A stretch of 64,000 bases of DNA from Microbacterium salitolerans. Its GTDB lineage: Bacteria; Actinomycetota; Actinomycetes; Actinomycetales; Microbacteriaceae. A program made the position numbers and the translations under genes. The notes under the pieces were generated by a model, which was not told the origin of the DNA, made no database searches, and saw nothing but the letters and a program-made list of their open reading frames with translations. The stretch is from assembly GCF_019720895.1 (NCBI RefSeq), contig NZ_JAHKSH010000003.1:124001-188000 (forward strand), given 5' to 3'. This document shows positions 24,963 through 34,550 of the stretch, one piece after another. Numbering within the stretch: position 1 is the first letter of the stretch; every line of letters starts with the position of its first letter.

Positions 24963-26456
24963 ATGTCGCTGACCACCTCCCGCCTCCGCATCCTCGTCGC
25001 ATCGCTGCTGGTCGTGTCGTTCCTCGGCGCCCTCGACCACACGGTGGTCTCGACCTCCCTCGCGACGATCGCGGGTGAGCTCGGCGCCCTCGAGGCGATG
25101 AGCTGGGTCGTCGTGGGCTACACGCTCGCGGCGACGGTGCTGCTGTCGATCCTCGGCGTGCTCGGCGACGCGCTGGGCCCGCGACGCGTCTTCCTCGTGT
25201 GCCTCGTCCTGTTCATCGTCTCGTCGCTCGCGTGCGGGTTCGCCCAGGGCATGGCCCAGCTCGTCGGGGCGCGCGTCGTGCAGGGCATGAGCTCGGCGGG
25301 GCTCCAGCTCATGTCGCAGACGATCATCGCCCACATCGCCTCACCGCGGGATCGACCGCGTCACCTCGCGGTCGTCGGCGCCGCGTTCCCCGTCGCGATC
25401 CTCATCGGCCCGGTCCTCGGCGGCGCGATCACCGAGTACTGGGGATGGCCGTGGGTGTTCTGGATCAACGTCCCGGTGGGGCTCGCGGCGCTCGGCTTCG
25501 CGGCGTTCGCCATTCCGCACATCGACCCCGTCGCTCGGCGCGGCTTCGACATCCCCGGATCCGCGACGTTCACGGCGGCGATGATCGCGCTCATCCTCGC
25601 GGTGACGTGGTTCGCGGATCCGGACCTCGCGGTGGCGGCCTGGACGCTGCTCGGCCTCGCGATCGTCTGCTTCGCGGCGTTCGCGCTCATCGAGCTGCGC
25701 ACGGCGGCGCCGATCATCCCGCTGCGGATCTTCCGTGTCCGCGCGGTGTCCTCGAGCGTTGCGCTGGCGGGCGTCATCGGCATCGGCCTCTTCTCGGTCG
25801 TCGCCTACCTGCCGACGTACTTCCAGATGGCCTACCGGACCAGTGTGACGCTCTCGGGCCTCGTGCCCATCGCCACCGTGTTCGGCATGCTCGTCAGCAA
25901 CCTGGCGACCGGGTGGCTCGTCGGGCGAACGGGCCGATACCGCGTCTATCCGGTCGTCGGCACCGCGCTGGGCGCGGCAGGGCTCGTCGTCATGGCGCTG
26001 CTGCCCGCCGGCCTCCCGCTCGGGGTGCCCGCGATCGCCATGGCCGTGGTCGGCGTCGGGACGGGCGCCTTCATGAACCTCGTCGTGGCCGTCGCGCAGA
26101 GCGGCGTCGCGCGCGAACAGGTCGGAGCCGTCACGGCGCTCGTGAACCTGACCCGCCAGGTCGGCGCCACGTCGGGAACGGCGGTCGTCGGCGCCGTGAT
26201 CGCGGCGGGCGTCGCAGCCGGGCTCAGCGGATCGCTCGACGTGTCGACGCTGACGCCGCAGGTCGTGCATGCGGCGCCCGGTGCCGTGCAGGCCGAGATC
26301 GCCGAGGTCTACCAGTCCGTCTTCCGGCCCGTCTTCATGGTGCTCGCGTGCGTGTACGCCGCAGGCATCGCCGCGGCGCTGTTCCTGCCGGCCACCCGCC
26401 TGGGCGGCGACGTCCCCGCCCCGCTCGACGCGGACGACGCTCAGGTCGCCGCATGA
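24963..26456 (+). CDS. MFS transporter, DHA2-like (14 membrane segments)
   Basis: The 497-residue protein is nearly all membrane segments, with LGDALGPRRVFLV (motif A) near residues 65-77 and GPVLGGAITEYWGWPWVFWINVPVG near 143-167. It is related to, but distinct from, the efflux protein at 17.1 kb. The next gene, 19 bases downstream, is a GMC glycoside oxidase, so the protein may import a glycoside or export the aglycone after cleavage. The ribosome site before 24963 is weak (GGGCGAG). No other start in this frame looks better. Confidence 0.83.
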   Translation: MSLTTSRLRILVASLLVVSFLGALDHTVVSTSLATIAGELGALEAMSWVVVGYTLAATVLLSILGVLGDALGPRRVFLVCLVLFIVSSLACGFAQGMAQLVGARVVQGMSSAGLQLMSQTIIAHIASPRDRPRHLAVVGAAFPVAILIGPVLGGAITEYWGWPWVFWINVPVGLAALGFAAFAIPHIDPVARRGFDIPGSATFTAAMIALILAVTWFADPDLAVAAWTLLGLAIVCFAAFALIELRTAAPIIPLRIFRVRAVSSSVALAGVIGIGLFSVVAYLPTYFQMAYRTSVTLSGLVPIATVFGMLVSNLATGWLVGRTGRYRVYPVVGTALGAAGLVVMALLPAGLPLGVPAIAMAVVGVGTGAFMNLVVAVAQSGVAREQVGAVTALVNLTRQVGATSGTAVVGAVIAAGVAAGLSGSLDVSTLTPQVVHAAPGAVQAEIAEVYQSVFRPVFMVLACVYAAGIAAALFLPATRLGGDVPAPLDADDAQVAA

Positions 26457-26475
26457 TCCCTCTCAAGGAGACGAC

Positions 26476-28035
26476 ATGACAGTCACACCTCACATCGCGA
26501 TCGTCGGAAGCGGGCCGATCGGATCCGCGTACGCGCGGATCCTGCTCGAGAGCCTCCCCGGGGCGCGCGTGACCATGTTCGAGGCCGGCCCCCGGCTGAC
26601 CGACGTGCCGGGCGAGAGCGTGCGCAACATCGTCGATCCCGACGAGAAGGCGCTCGCGCGCGAGCGCTCGCAGGGGCCGCAGGCGGGCGCGCACCGTGCG
26701 GATCTGGGGATCCCTTCCGATGCCGTCGTCGAGGGGATGTTCACGGCGCGCGAGGGCACGCACCTGCTCGACTTCGGCGGTGCGGGATCCGCGCACGCCG
26801 CGTCGTTCCCTGCTGCGGCGGCCTCGACCAACGTCGGTGGGATGGGAGCGCACTGGACGTGCGCGATCCCCCGTCCGGCATTCAGCGAGAAGGTGCCGTT
26901 CATCGAGGACGGCGAGTGGGACGCGCTGATCGGCGAGGCCGAGCGTCTGCTGCACGCCCAGAGCGCGGCCTTCGCCGACTCATCCGTCGGCGAGGCGATC
27001 CGCCTGCTCCTCGAGGAGGAGTACGCGGGGGAGCTTCCGGACGGGTACGGCGTCGGGACGCTTCCGGTCGCGGGTGACCCCCAGCCCGACGGAACGATGC
27101 GCTGGGCGGGCGCGGACGCCGTGCTCGGACCCGTCGCGGACGACGCGCGCTTCGCGCTGCGCGATCTGCACCTCGTGCGTCGGATCGTCCGGGACGGCGC
27201 CCGCGCCACGGGCGTGGTCGTGGAAGAGCTGCGCACGGGCGAGACATCGACGGTCGACGCCGACCTGGTGGTCGTGGCGGCGGACGCGTTCCGCTCGCCG
27301 CAGCTGCTGTGGGCGTCGGGTGTGCGCCCGCGCGCCCTGGGGCACTACCTCACGGAGCATCCCGTCGTCATCTCGACTGTGGCCCTCGACGAGGAGCGCA
27401 TGCGCCGCTTCGCCAGCGACGCCGATCTCGCGGCCGAGCTCGCGCGACGCGCGGAGAACGCCGCGGATCCCGTCGCCGCCGTCAACCGGATCCCGTTCTC
27501 GGAGCCGGGGCACCCGTTCTCGCTGCAGGTGATGTACGCCGAGAAGCCACCGTTCCCGCTCGACGCCGCGCACCCGCGCGCCGACAACCCGTGGGGCTAC
27601 GTCAACATGGGCTACGGCATGCGCAAGCGCCCGCGCTATGAGGATGCCGTCACCTTCGACGATGCCGAGCCCGACTACCGCGGCCTGCCCAACATGACGA
27701 TCGACTACGAGCTGACGGAGAAGGAACGCGCGGAGATCGATCGCGGAACCGCGATGCTGCGCCGGGCGGGGGAAGCACTCGGGGAGTTCATCGCCGAGCC
27801 GCGGCTGCTGCCGAACGGGTCGAGCCTGCACTATCAGGGCACGATGCGCATGGGCGACGCGGACGACGGCACATCCGTCGCGGACCCGTTCTCGCGCGTG
27901 TGGGGCGTGGAGAACCTCGTCGTGGGGGGCAACGGACTCATCCCGACCGCGACGACGATGAACCCGACGCTCATGAGCATGGCGATCGCCGTGCGCGGAG
28001 CCCGGGCCGCGGCGCACCGCCTCGCGGGGGCGTAA
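26476..28035 (+). CDS. CarA-like GMC family FAD oxidoreductase, second copy
   Basis: The 519-residue protein is collinear with the 9.0-kb oxidoreductase. It has G11-S-G13-P-I-G16 for FAD, NVGGMGAHWTCAIPRP in the middle, and the catalytic pair H452 (SLHYQGT) and N496 (TMNPTLM). A 30- to 40-residue section between the two differs (RKRPRYEDAVTFDDAEPDYRG), pointing to another substrate. Probable role: C3 oxidation of glycosides before deglycosylation. The start has AAGGAG upstream and the gene is probably co-transcribed with the MFS transporter. It ends three bases from the convergent MMPL gene. Confidence 0.86.
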   Translation: MTVTPHIAIVGSGPIGSAYARILLESLPGARVTMFEAGPRLTDVPGESVRNIVDPDEKALARERSQGPQAGAHRADLGIPSDAVVEGMFTAREGTHLLDFGGAGSAHAASFPAAAASTNVGGMGAHWTCAIPRPAFSEKVPFIEDGEWDALIGEAERLLHAQSAAFADSSVGEAIRLLLEEEYAGELPDGYGVGTLPVAGDPQPDGTMRWAGADAVLGPVADDARFALRDLHLVRRIVRDGARATGVVVEELRTGETSTVDADLVVVAADAFRSPQLLWASGVRPRALGHYLTEHPVVISTVALDEERMRRFASDADLAAELARRAENAADPVAAVNRIPFSEPGHPFSLQVMYAEKPPFPLDAAHPRADNPWGYVNMGYGMRKRPRYEDAVTFDDAEPDYRGLPNMTIDYELTEKERAEIDRGTAMLRRAGEALGEFIAEPRLLPNGSSLHYQGTMRMGDADDGTSVADPFSRVWGVENLVVGGNGLIPTATTMNPTLMSMAIAVRGARAAAHRLAGA

Positions 28036-28038
28036 GGA

Positions 28039-30210
28039 TCAGCGCGCTCGGCGCGCGAGCTGCGAGGGCCACCAGATCGCCCGGCCGATGTCCGTGGCGA
28101 GCGCGGGCACGAGGAGCGTGCGCACGACGAACGTGTCCAGCAGGACGCCGAACGCGACGATGAACGCGATCTGGACGAGGAACAGGATCGGGATCACCGA
28201 GAGCGCGGCGAACGTCGCGGCGAGCACGATCCCCGCCGAGGTGATGACGCCGCCCGTGACGGTGAGGCCGCGCCGGATGCCCTCGTGCGTGCCGTGGACG
28301 AGGGTCTCTTCGCGGACGCGCGTCATGAGGAAGATGTTGTAGTCGATCCCGAGCGCCACCAGGAAGACGAAGCCGAAGAGCGGGACGGCCGGGTCGGCGC
28401 CCGGGAAGCCCAGCACGTGCGTGAACAGGACGCCGGCGACGCCCATCGCGGTGCCGAACGAGAGCACGGTCGTCGCCATGAGGATGAGCGGTGCGACGAC
28501 GGCGCGCAGCAGCAGCATGAGGATCACGAGGATCACGACGAGGACGACCGGGATGATCAGATTCCTGTCGTGGATCGACGCGTCGTTCGTGTCGATCGCG
28601 GTCGCCGTGACGCCGCCGACGAGCGCGCTGTCGGGCATCTCGTCGCGCAGGCTCCGCACAGTGTCGGCCGCGGCGGACGAGTCGGCGGCGTCCGTCAGCG
28701 TCGCCTGCAGCAGTACGCGGCCGTCTACGACGGTGGGCTCGGGCGCGGGGGTGCCGGGTGGGCCCATCGCCTGCACGCCGTCCGCCGTGACCGTCGCGGA
28801 TCCGCTCGGTGCATCCGCAGCGGAGATCGTGACGCTGTCGACGCCCTCGGAGTCGAGGAGCACGTCGGCGGCGTCCTCCCACGTGTCCTCCTCGGCCAGC
28901 ACGGTGGCGGGGCTTCCCGAGCCCGCTGGGAAGTGCTCTCCCAGCTCCTCCTGGCCGTCGCGGGCCTCGGAGGCTCCGAGCACGAGGTCGGACTGGGGGA
29001 CGCCCTCGGCCTGCAGCTGTGTGACGCCGAGGCATCCGATGGCGAGGACGACGGCCGTGCCGATCCACACCCGCCGCGGCCGCGCCTGGACGGCTCGCGC
29101 CACGCGCGCCCACCCGCCGGTTCTCTCCTCGTCGCCCGACGCATCCGGGGCGAAGCGCGGCGTGCGCGGCCAGAACGAGACGCGTCCGAAGACGAGGAGC
29201 AGGGCGGGCAGGAAGGTGAGGGCAGCCAGCATCGCGAACACGATGCCGATGGATGCGACGGGACCGAGCGTGCTGTTCGACTTCAGATCGCTCAGCAGCA
29301 GGCAGAGCAGGCCCGCGATCACCGTGCCGCCCGACGCGATGATCGGCTCGAAGGATCCCTTCACCGCGCGGAATACGGCGGCGCCGCGGTCCTTCTCGAC
29401 TCGCAGCTCCTCGCGGAACCGGGCGACGAGGAGAAGCGAGTAGTCGGTGGCCGCGCCGATCACCAGGATGAAGAGGATCCCCTGCGTCTGCCCGCTCAGC
29501 AGCAGCACCTCGGCCTTGGCGAGCCACCACACCGTCAGCAGCGCCACACACAGCGCGAACAGGCTCGTCGAAAGCACGATGATCGGCAGGAGCGCCGATC
29601 GGTAGACCAGAACGAGGATGACGAGCACCGCGCCGAGAGCGACGCCGAGCAGCAGGCCGTCGATCCCGGCGAAACCCGCCGCGAGATCGGCGGTGAACCC
29701 GGCCGGTCCGGTCACGAGCACCTCGACCCCGTCCGGTGCGCCGGCCTGCAGCTCGTCTCCGATCTCGGAGACCGCGTCTCCCAGATCGGCGTCGGGATCG
29801 AGGGGGACGAAGGCCTGCGCCGCCAGGCCGTCGTCGGAGGCGATTGCCGGCGACACGTCTCCCGCGACGACGGCGAGATCGGCGACGTCCTCGAGACCGG
29901 CGCTGATCTCGGAGATGTCGTCGTCCGTCAGCTCGTCTTCGGAGGAGAAGACGACGACGGCCGGGATCGCGTCAGAGGAGGCGAAGTCCGACTGCGCTTC
30001 CTGCACGACGGTCGCGTCGGAGGATTCGGGGAGGTACGTGGTCTGGTCGTTCGACGAGACCTCGCTCACCTTCCCGAACAGGGGGCCGCCGAAGGAGGCG
30101 CCCACCAGCCACACGAGGATGAGGAGTGCGGGGAGGAGGACGCGCGGCCATCGGGCGCGGCGCTCTCTCTCGCGCGTGCGGGTCGCGGAGGCATCGCCTG
30201 TCTTCGTCAC
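28039..30210 (-). CDS. MMPL-family (RND) transporter
   Basis: The 723-residue membrane protein is built as two repeats, each one segment, a large external loop (about 50-180 and 400-520) and five further segments, the MMPL/RND plan. Characteristic stretches are GAATDYSLLLVARFREEL and FLVALGIDYNIFLMTRVREE, with the paired Asp-Tyr of proton relay. MMPL proteins export lipids or drugs. The GTG start has no ribosome site, so the mRNA may be leaderless; a longer start is possible but upstream residues are unlike a membrane protein. No link to the sugar genes is evident. Confidence 0.85.
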   Translation of the reverse strand: MTKTGDASATRTRERERRARWPRVLLPALLILVWLVGASFGGPLFGKVSEVSSNDQTTYLPESSDATVVQEAQSDFASSDAIPAVVVFSSEDELTDDDISEISAGLEDVADLAVVAGDVSPAIASDDGLAAQAFVPLDPDADLGDAVSEIGDELQAGAPDGVEVLVTGPAGFTADLAAGFAGIDGLLLGVALGAVLVILVLVYRSALLPIIVLSTSLFALCVALLTVWWLAKAEVLLLSGQTQGILFILVIGAATDYSLLLVARFREELRVEKDRGAAVFRAVKGSFEPIIASGGTVIAGLLCLLLSDLKSNSTLGPVASIGIVFAMLAALTFLPALLLVFGRVSFWPRTPRFAPDASGDEERTGGWARVARAVQARPRRVWIGTAVVLAIGCLGVTQLQAEGVPQSDLVLGASEARDGQEELGEHFPAGSGSPATVLAEEDTWEDAADVLLDSEGVDSVTISAADAPSGSATVTADGVQAMGPPGTPAPEPTVVDGRVLLQATLTDAADSSAAADTVRSLRDEMPDSALVGGVTATAIDTNDASIHDRNLIIPVVLVVILVILMLLLRAVVAPLILMATTVLSFGTAMGVAGVLFTHVLGFPGADPAVPLFGFVFLVALGIDYNIFLMTRVREETLVHGTHEGIRRGLTVTGGVITSAGIVLAATFAALSVIPILFLVQIAFIVAFGVLLDTFVVRTLLVPALATDIGRAIWWPSQLARRAR

Positions 30211-30367
30211 AGTGTGAAGACTATGCGCGCGAGAACGCGCGTGCGTAACCGGATGCGACCCGGTCACCCCCGCCTGCAGAATTTCACCCGCGGACCTCGA
30301 GACGATCCGCGCGGGGCGCCCGAAAATCGTTGTACGCTGTTTCAAGACGTCCTCTCTCGGTCGTCCG

Positions 30368-30404
30368 GCCCTCACTGTTCCCCCCCGACGGTGAGGGCTG
30401 TTTT
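30368..30404 (+). terminator. Intrinsic terminator upstream of the cold-shock gene
   Basis: GCCCTCAC (30368-30375) pairs with GTGAGGGC (30391-30398), followed by TGTTTTCT. No forward gene ends here, so it would stop an unannotated short transcript or act as an attenuator. Confidence 0.5.
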
Positions 30405-30506
30405 CTGCCTCCGGGAGGCTCGCGAGCGGTCCCTCAGGGCCTCGCCGGTTCCTGGCCGCGAGCCGTGGATCCGTCCTGTGCGGCATGTTTCTGCGTCATA
30501 CCCCTG

Positions 30507-30534
30507 TTGCGCAGACATGTTCGTGGGTTAGGTT
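30507..30534 (+). promoter_or_regulatory. Candidate promoter of the cold-shock gene
   Basis: TTGCGC (30507-30512) and TAGGTT (30529-30534) are separated by 16 bases. The predicted leader would be about 45 bases. Confidence 0.35.
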
Positions 30535-30587
30535 GTGACCGTCGGCGTGAAACTATGCCGACATCCGCCCCGAAAGAATGGCAGTAC

Positions 30588-30794
30588 ATGAGCACGCAGG
30601 GCACCGTCAAGTGGTTTAACGCGGAGAAGGGCTTCGGCTTCATCTCCCCCGACGAGGGCGGCCAGGACGTCTTCGCGCACTACAGTGCGATCGAGAGCAA
30701 GGGCTACCGCTCGCTGGAAGAGAACCAGCGCGTGGAGTTCGAGGTCACGCAGGGCCCCAAGGGTCTCCAGGCCGACAACATCGTTCCGCTGTAA
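30588..30794 (+). CDS. Cold-shock protein (CspA family)
   Basis: The 68-residue single cold-shock domain has both nucleic-acid-binding motifs, KGFGFI (RNP1) and VFAHYSAI (RNP2), and the usual opening [14 protein letters not shown]. It binds single-stranded RNA and DNA and helps melt mRNA structure. The ATG is set by family length; the longer open frame ahead is not protein-like. The gene stands alone, with its own promoter and terminator. Confidence 0.95.
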   Translation: MSTQGTVKWFNAEKGFGFISPDEGGQDVFAHYSAIESKGYRSLEENQRVEFEVTQGPKGLQADNIVPL

Positions 30795-30807
30795 GCAGCG
30801 CGAACTC

Positions 30808-30843
30808 GAAGCCCCGCACCTCCTTCTGGAGCTGCGGGGCTTC
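30808..30843 (+). terminator. Terminator of the cold-shock gene
   Basis: A perfect 11-bp stem (GAAGCCCCGCA with TGCGGGGCTTC) and a 14-base loop begin 14 bases after the stop. Confidence 0.8.
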
Positions 30844-30878
30844 ATCGTGTGCGGGGGCATCGGGGGCGTGAAGCCCCG

Positions 30879-31859
30879 TCACTGCTTCGGCAGCGGCTCC
30901 GGACGCCCGTCGCGATACCGGATCGTGCTGCGCTTGGCGATCGAGATCACGGGCGAGATGGTGAGGCGCGTCACGCCGGGCACCGCCCCGAGAGCGCGCA
31001 CGCCGCGATGCAGGTCCGCACGATCGGCATGTGCGAGCTGAGCGACGACCCGCGTTCCATCGTTCATCGCCCAGCGGGTGCTCGGGATCCGCGCCAGCGT
31101 GTCGCCGACCGCGTCGAGCTCGACCGGCGTCGCGTCGACCGACACCACGCTCTCCACCGGGAACCCGAGGAGAGCCGGATCCACGACGGCGCGGATGAGC
31201 ACATGGCTGCTCGTGACGGCCGCCTCGATTCGTCGGCTGACCGTCGATCCCGATACCTCGAGTTCGCGCGCGATGTCGTCGGTGCGCGCACGCCCGTTGC
31301 GGCGCAGGCACTCGATCAGGCGGCGCGTGAGGTCGTCCGGACGCGATCGGTCGTCGCGCGCCGCCAGCGCGGCGTCCTCGCTCGGGCCGAGCTGGTCGAG
31401 CTGATGCTCCTCGAGGATGCCCGGCGCCCAGCCGGAGACCGTGCGGTGCAGGCGCAGCTCCGGCCGCGCATCGATCTCGAGGCTCCCCGCGAGCGCGAGG
31501 CCGTCGACGATTCCGGCGAGCTCTCCGTGACGATGCGCGAACTCGCCCACGACCTCCGTCGGGCCCGCCAGCACGCTGACCCACAGGGTGCGCGGATCGT
31601 CGGCCATCGTCTCCGCGATGGCGCGCTGCGACCCCGGCGCGCACCGCACGCGCACGAAGGTCGTCTCGCCGCCCTCGTCGTTGGTCGGGCTCGGCAGGGC
31701 GCAGATGCGCACGGCACCCGACGCGAGCAGCCGCGTGCCCTGCCGGGCGATCGTGCGCTCCGGTTCGTCGAGGGCCACCGCGATGCGGCGCCACGAGGCG
31801 CGTCCGTCTCGGAGGAGAGCGGCGACGATGCGCCGATCCAGGTCGTCGAGACGCGTCAC
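30879..31859 (-). CDS. Lrp/AsnC-family regulator, tandem-domain form
   Basis: The 326-residue protein is about twice the usual Lrp length and contains two related units: a helix-turn-helix near residues 4-50 (DDLDRRIVAALLRDGRASWRRIAVAL) with a ligand-binding section to about 150, and a second helix-turn-helix near 180-225 (LTRRLIECLRRNGRARTDDIARELEVSGSTVSRRI) with another ligand-binding section. The GTG start overlaps the amidase stop (GTGA). As the last gene of a membrane-protein, peptidase and amidase operon, it probably senses an amino-acid-like product and controls the operon. Confidence 0.82.
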   Translation of the reverse strand: MTRLDDLDRRIVAALLRDGRASWRRIAVALDEPERTIARQGTRLLASGAVRICALPSPTNDEGGETTFVRVRCAPGSQRAIAETMADDPRTLWVSVLAGPTEVVGEFAHRHGELAGIVDGLALAGSLEIDARPELRLHRTVSGWAPGILEEHQLDQLGPSEDAALAARDDRSRPDDLTRRLIECLRRNGRARTDDIARELEVSGSTVSRRIEAAVTSSHVLIRAVVDPALLGFPVESVVSVDATPVELDAVGDTLARIPSTRWAMNDGTRVVAQLAHADRADLHRGVRALGAVPGVTRLTISPVISIAKRSTIRYRDGRPEPLPKQ

Positions 31860-33313
31860 GATGCTCCCGCGGTGAGGTCGAGGGCGGCGGGTCGCGCGCG
31901 CCAGGCCGGGTTTTGCTCTTCGAGGACGGCCGCGACCCGCAGCAGGAAGGCATCGGCGCGCGGGGGCGCCACGAGCTGCAGGCCCACGGGGAGGCCATCC
32001 TCGGCGAAGGCGCAGGGCAGGCTCATCGACGCTCCGCCGAGCGGCGTGAAGCGCCACGCCGCGCGCATCCAGTCGAGGTAGTCGGCCTGGCGCTCGCCCG
32101 CGACCTCGCGCACCCATCGATCCTCGACGGGGAACGGCGGCACGGTCGCGGCCGGCGCCGCGATGAGGTCGACGTCGTCGAACAGCCGGGTCATGCGCGC
32201 GAACGCCTGCCCCCGCAGGGCGTCCGCGCGCGCGAGGTCGGCCGCGGTGAGGTCGAGCCCCCATCGGGTGTTCGCCACGAGCTCGGGCGAGAGTCCGTCC
32301 GGATCCGCCTGGACGACATCGCCGAAGGCCGTCGCGTAGCGGTGGGCGCGCAGGACGCGGAAGGCCGCGTCGATGCCGGCGAGCTCCCACTCCAGGTCGC
32401 GCTCGACCACCGTGGCGCCGGCGGCCTCGAGCGCCGGAAGGGCGCTGCCCTCGAGCGTGCGGCGGACGCGCGGGTCGATGGGCAGCCCGCCGACGGTGGG
32501 ACTCCATGCGACGCGCAGCCCGTCGACCGCGCGCGGATCGGGGGCCTCGGCGGCGATCTCCGCGAACTCCGACCCGTCGCCCGCGTGCGAGATCGGGCTG
32601 CGCGGGCTGGCCCCCGCCATCACCGACAGGAGGAGCGCGGCGTCCCGGACGGTACGCGCCATCGGGCCCTTGACGGGGAGCGTGTTCCAGAGGTCGTCCC
32701 CGGGCGAGTTCGGCACGATGCCCGGCGTCGGACGGAAGCCGACCACGTTGCAGAACGACGCGGGGTTGCGCAGCGACCCGCCGAAGTCGGATCCGTCGGC
32801 GACCGCCACCATTCCGGCCGCGAGGGCGGCTGCGGCGCCGCCCGAGGATCCGCCCGCGGAGCGCGACGCGTCGTAGGGATTCGTCGTGATTCCGTAGACG
32901 TCGTTGAGCGTGTGGGATCCCGTGCCGAACTCCGGGGTATTGGTCTTTCCGACCGGCACGGCGCCGGCGGCTCGGATCCGGCCGACGACATCTGAGTCCG
33001 TCGTCGAGACATGGTCCGCGAAGCGGCGTGCGCCCCACGTCGTGCGGAAGCCGGTGGCCTCCTCGAGATCCTTGAACGCCGTGGGGAGACCGTCGAGGGC
33101 GCCCACCGCATCGCCGGAGGCGCGGCGTCGGTCGGAGGCGAGCGCAGCCGCGCGCGCGATGTCCCGGTCCTCCCCGACGATCGCGTTGACCGTCGGATTC
33201 GCCGCGTCGATGCGCGCGAGGTGGACATCGAGCAGCTCGGTCGCGCTGAGTTCCCGCGCGTCGAGCATGCGGAGCAGCTCGCGCGCGGGAAGCCGGCAGA
33301 TGTCGTCAGTCAT
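31856..33313 (-). CDS. Amidase (amidase-signature family)
   Basis: The 485-residue enzyme has the Ser-cisSer-Lys triad: K81 in AFKDL, S156 in GGSSGG and S180 in GSDFGGSLRNPA. The family hydrolyses amide or ester bonds, from indoleacetamide to aryl amides. Length and motif spacing are normal. It starts two bases after the M20 peptidase stop, and its stop overlaps the Lrp-like gene. Together with the M20 enzyme it may release an amino acid and an acyl or aryl group from an N-acyl or amide compound taken up by the two membrane proteins. Confidence 0.88.
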   Translation of the reverse strand: MTDDICRLPARELLRMLDARELSATELLDVHLARIDAANPTVNAIVGEDRDIARAAALASDRRRASGDAVGALDGLPTAFKDLEEATGFRTTWGARRFADHVSTTDSDVVGRIRAAGAVPVGKTNTPEFGTGSHTLNDVYGITTNPYDASRSAGGSSGGAAAALAAGMVAVADGSDFGGSLRNPASFCNVVGFRPTPGIVPNSPGDDLWNTLPVKGPMARTVRDAALLLSVMAGASPRSPISHAGDGSEFAEIAAEAPDPRAVDGLRVAWSPTVGGLPIDPRVRRTLEGSALPALEAAGATVVERDLEWELAGIDAAFRVLRAHRYATAFGDVVQADPDGLSPELVANTRWGLDLTAADLARADALRGQAFARMTRLFDDVDLIAAPAATVPPFPVEDRWVREVAGERQADYLDWMRAAWRFTPLGGASMSLPCAFAEDGLPVGLQLVAPPRADAFLLRVAAVLEEQNPAWRARPAALDLTAGAS

Positions 33314-34550
33314 GCGCCTCGGCGGTGCCGTCGAGCGCCGCCAGGATCGCCGTGAGCGCCGCGGAGACGCCCGTCCGCATCGCGTGCGTCGGGTCGGGCG
33401 CGAACTCCGGCGAGTGGTTGCCGGCCGGCATCGCGCCGTCGGCGAAGAGCGCGTCGTCGAACGCCCCGAACCCCCAGAAGACGGTGGGGACGCCGATCGA
33501 GTCGCCGAGCCAGCCGGCGTCCTCCGAGCCCATGCCGAGCGGCGCCGACTCGACGCGCTCGGATCCGAACGCGCGGGTGAACGCCGCGCTGATCTGCTCT
33601 GTGCGGGCTGTGTCGTTCACGAGGCGGGGGAACGCGTTGATCTCCTCGATCGTCGGCTCCGGGGCCGCCGAGGCGGCGGTCTCCGCCGAGACGATGCGCC
33701 GGATCGCGCCGAGCACCTGATCGCGCGTCTCCTCGTCCGGGGTGCGCACGTTCACGCTGATCTCCGCCGAGTCGGGGATGATGTTCTCCTTCAGCCCGGC
33801 GTGGAACGTGCCGACCGTGACGACGGCGGGCGTGCGCGGGCCGAGCTCGCGGGACACGATCGTCTGCAGGCGCAGCACGATCGACGCCCCGAGCACGATC
33901 GGGTCGATGGAGTTCTCGGGCTGCGACCCGTGCGCCTGACGACCGCGCAGGGTGATCCGCCACGAGTCGGCCAGGGCGGCCATCGGCCCGGGGCGGAGCG
34001 AGAGGTGGCCCGCGGGGAGCGGCATGACGTGCTGCGCGAGGACGACGTCGGGGTGCGGCGCACGATCCCACAGCCCGTCCGAGACCATCTCCTTCGCGCC
34101 CCAGGCCGTCTCCTCGCCCGGCTGGAAGATCAGGACGACCGTTCCCGACCAGGTGTCGGGGGACGCCGCGAGGATCCGTGCCGTCGTGAGAAGCGCGGCG
34201 ACGTGCGTGTCGTGCCCGCATCCGTGCATGACGGGAGCCGTGTCGCCGTTCGGAAGGGTGCCGGTGGTCGTGCTCGCATAGGGAAGGCCCGTGTTCTCGG
34301 CGATCGGCAGGCCGTCGGTGTCCGCGCGGAACGCGACCGTGGGTCCGCTGCCCGAACGCAGGATGCCGACGACCCCCGTGCCGCCGCAGCGGAAGTGCTC
34401 GATGCCGATGGCGTCGAGTTCGCCCTCGATGAAGGCCGCCGTCTCGTGCTCGTGCGACGAGAGCTCCGGGTGGGTGTGCAGGTGCGTGTAGACCTCGACG
34501 GCGCGTGCAAGGGCATCGTCGGTGCGGTCCAGGAGATCGTGGCTGGTCAT
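33306..34550 (-). CDS. M20 family amidohydrolase/metallopeptidase
   Basis: The 414-residue protein matches the amidohydrolase branch of M20 (hippurate hydrolase and N-acyl-amino-acid hydrolase relatives). It has FRADTDGLPI near residue 75, MHGCGHDTHVA near 110 (metal ligands), FQPGEETAWGAKEM near 142 (catalytic Glu and metal ligand), and a lid domain beginning about 190. The ATG overlaps the upstream membrane-protein stop (ATGA). Substrates are likely N-acylated or N-aroyl amino acids. Confidence 0.88.
   Translation of the reverse strand: MTSHDLLDRTDDALARAVEVYTHLHTHPELSSHEHETAAFIEGELDAIGIEHFRCGGTGVVGILRSGSGPTVAFRADTDGLPIAENTGLPYASTTTGTLPNGDTAPVMHGCGHDTHVAALLTTARILAASPDTWSGTVVLIFQPGEETAWGAKEMVSDGLWDRAPHPDVVLAQHVMPLPAGHLSLRPGPMAALADSWRITLRGRQAHGSQPENSIDPIVLGASIVLRLQTIVSRELGPRTPAVVTVGTFHAGLKENIIPDSAEISVNVRTPDEETRDQVLGAIRRIVSAETAASAAPEPTIEEINAFPRLVNDTARTEQISAAFTRAFGSERVESAPLGMGSEDAGWLGDSIGVPTVFWGFGAFDDALFADGAMPAGNHSPEFAPDPTHAMRTGVSAALTAILAALDGTAEAHD

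Larger units (their letters stand above)
30211..30587. other. Long non-coding stretch upstream of the cold-shock gene
   Basis: No gene is convincing here. It holds a hairpin followed by a T-rich stretch (30368-30404) and a promoter-like pair near 30507-30534. The left part would contain the promoter of the reverse-strand MMPL gene. Confidence 0.6.

Noticed and set aside
24866-25078. Small Pro/Arg-rich frame as an independent protein gene
   Set aside because: Most of it overlaps the MFS gene in another frame and has no domain; kept only as a question about a leaderless leader.
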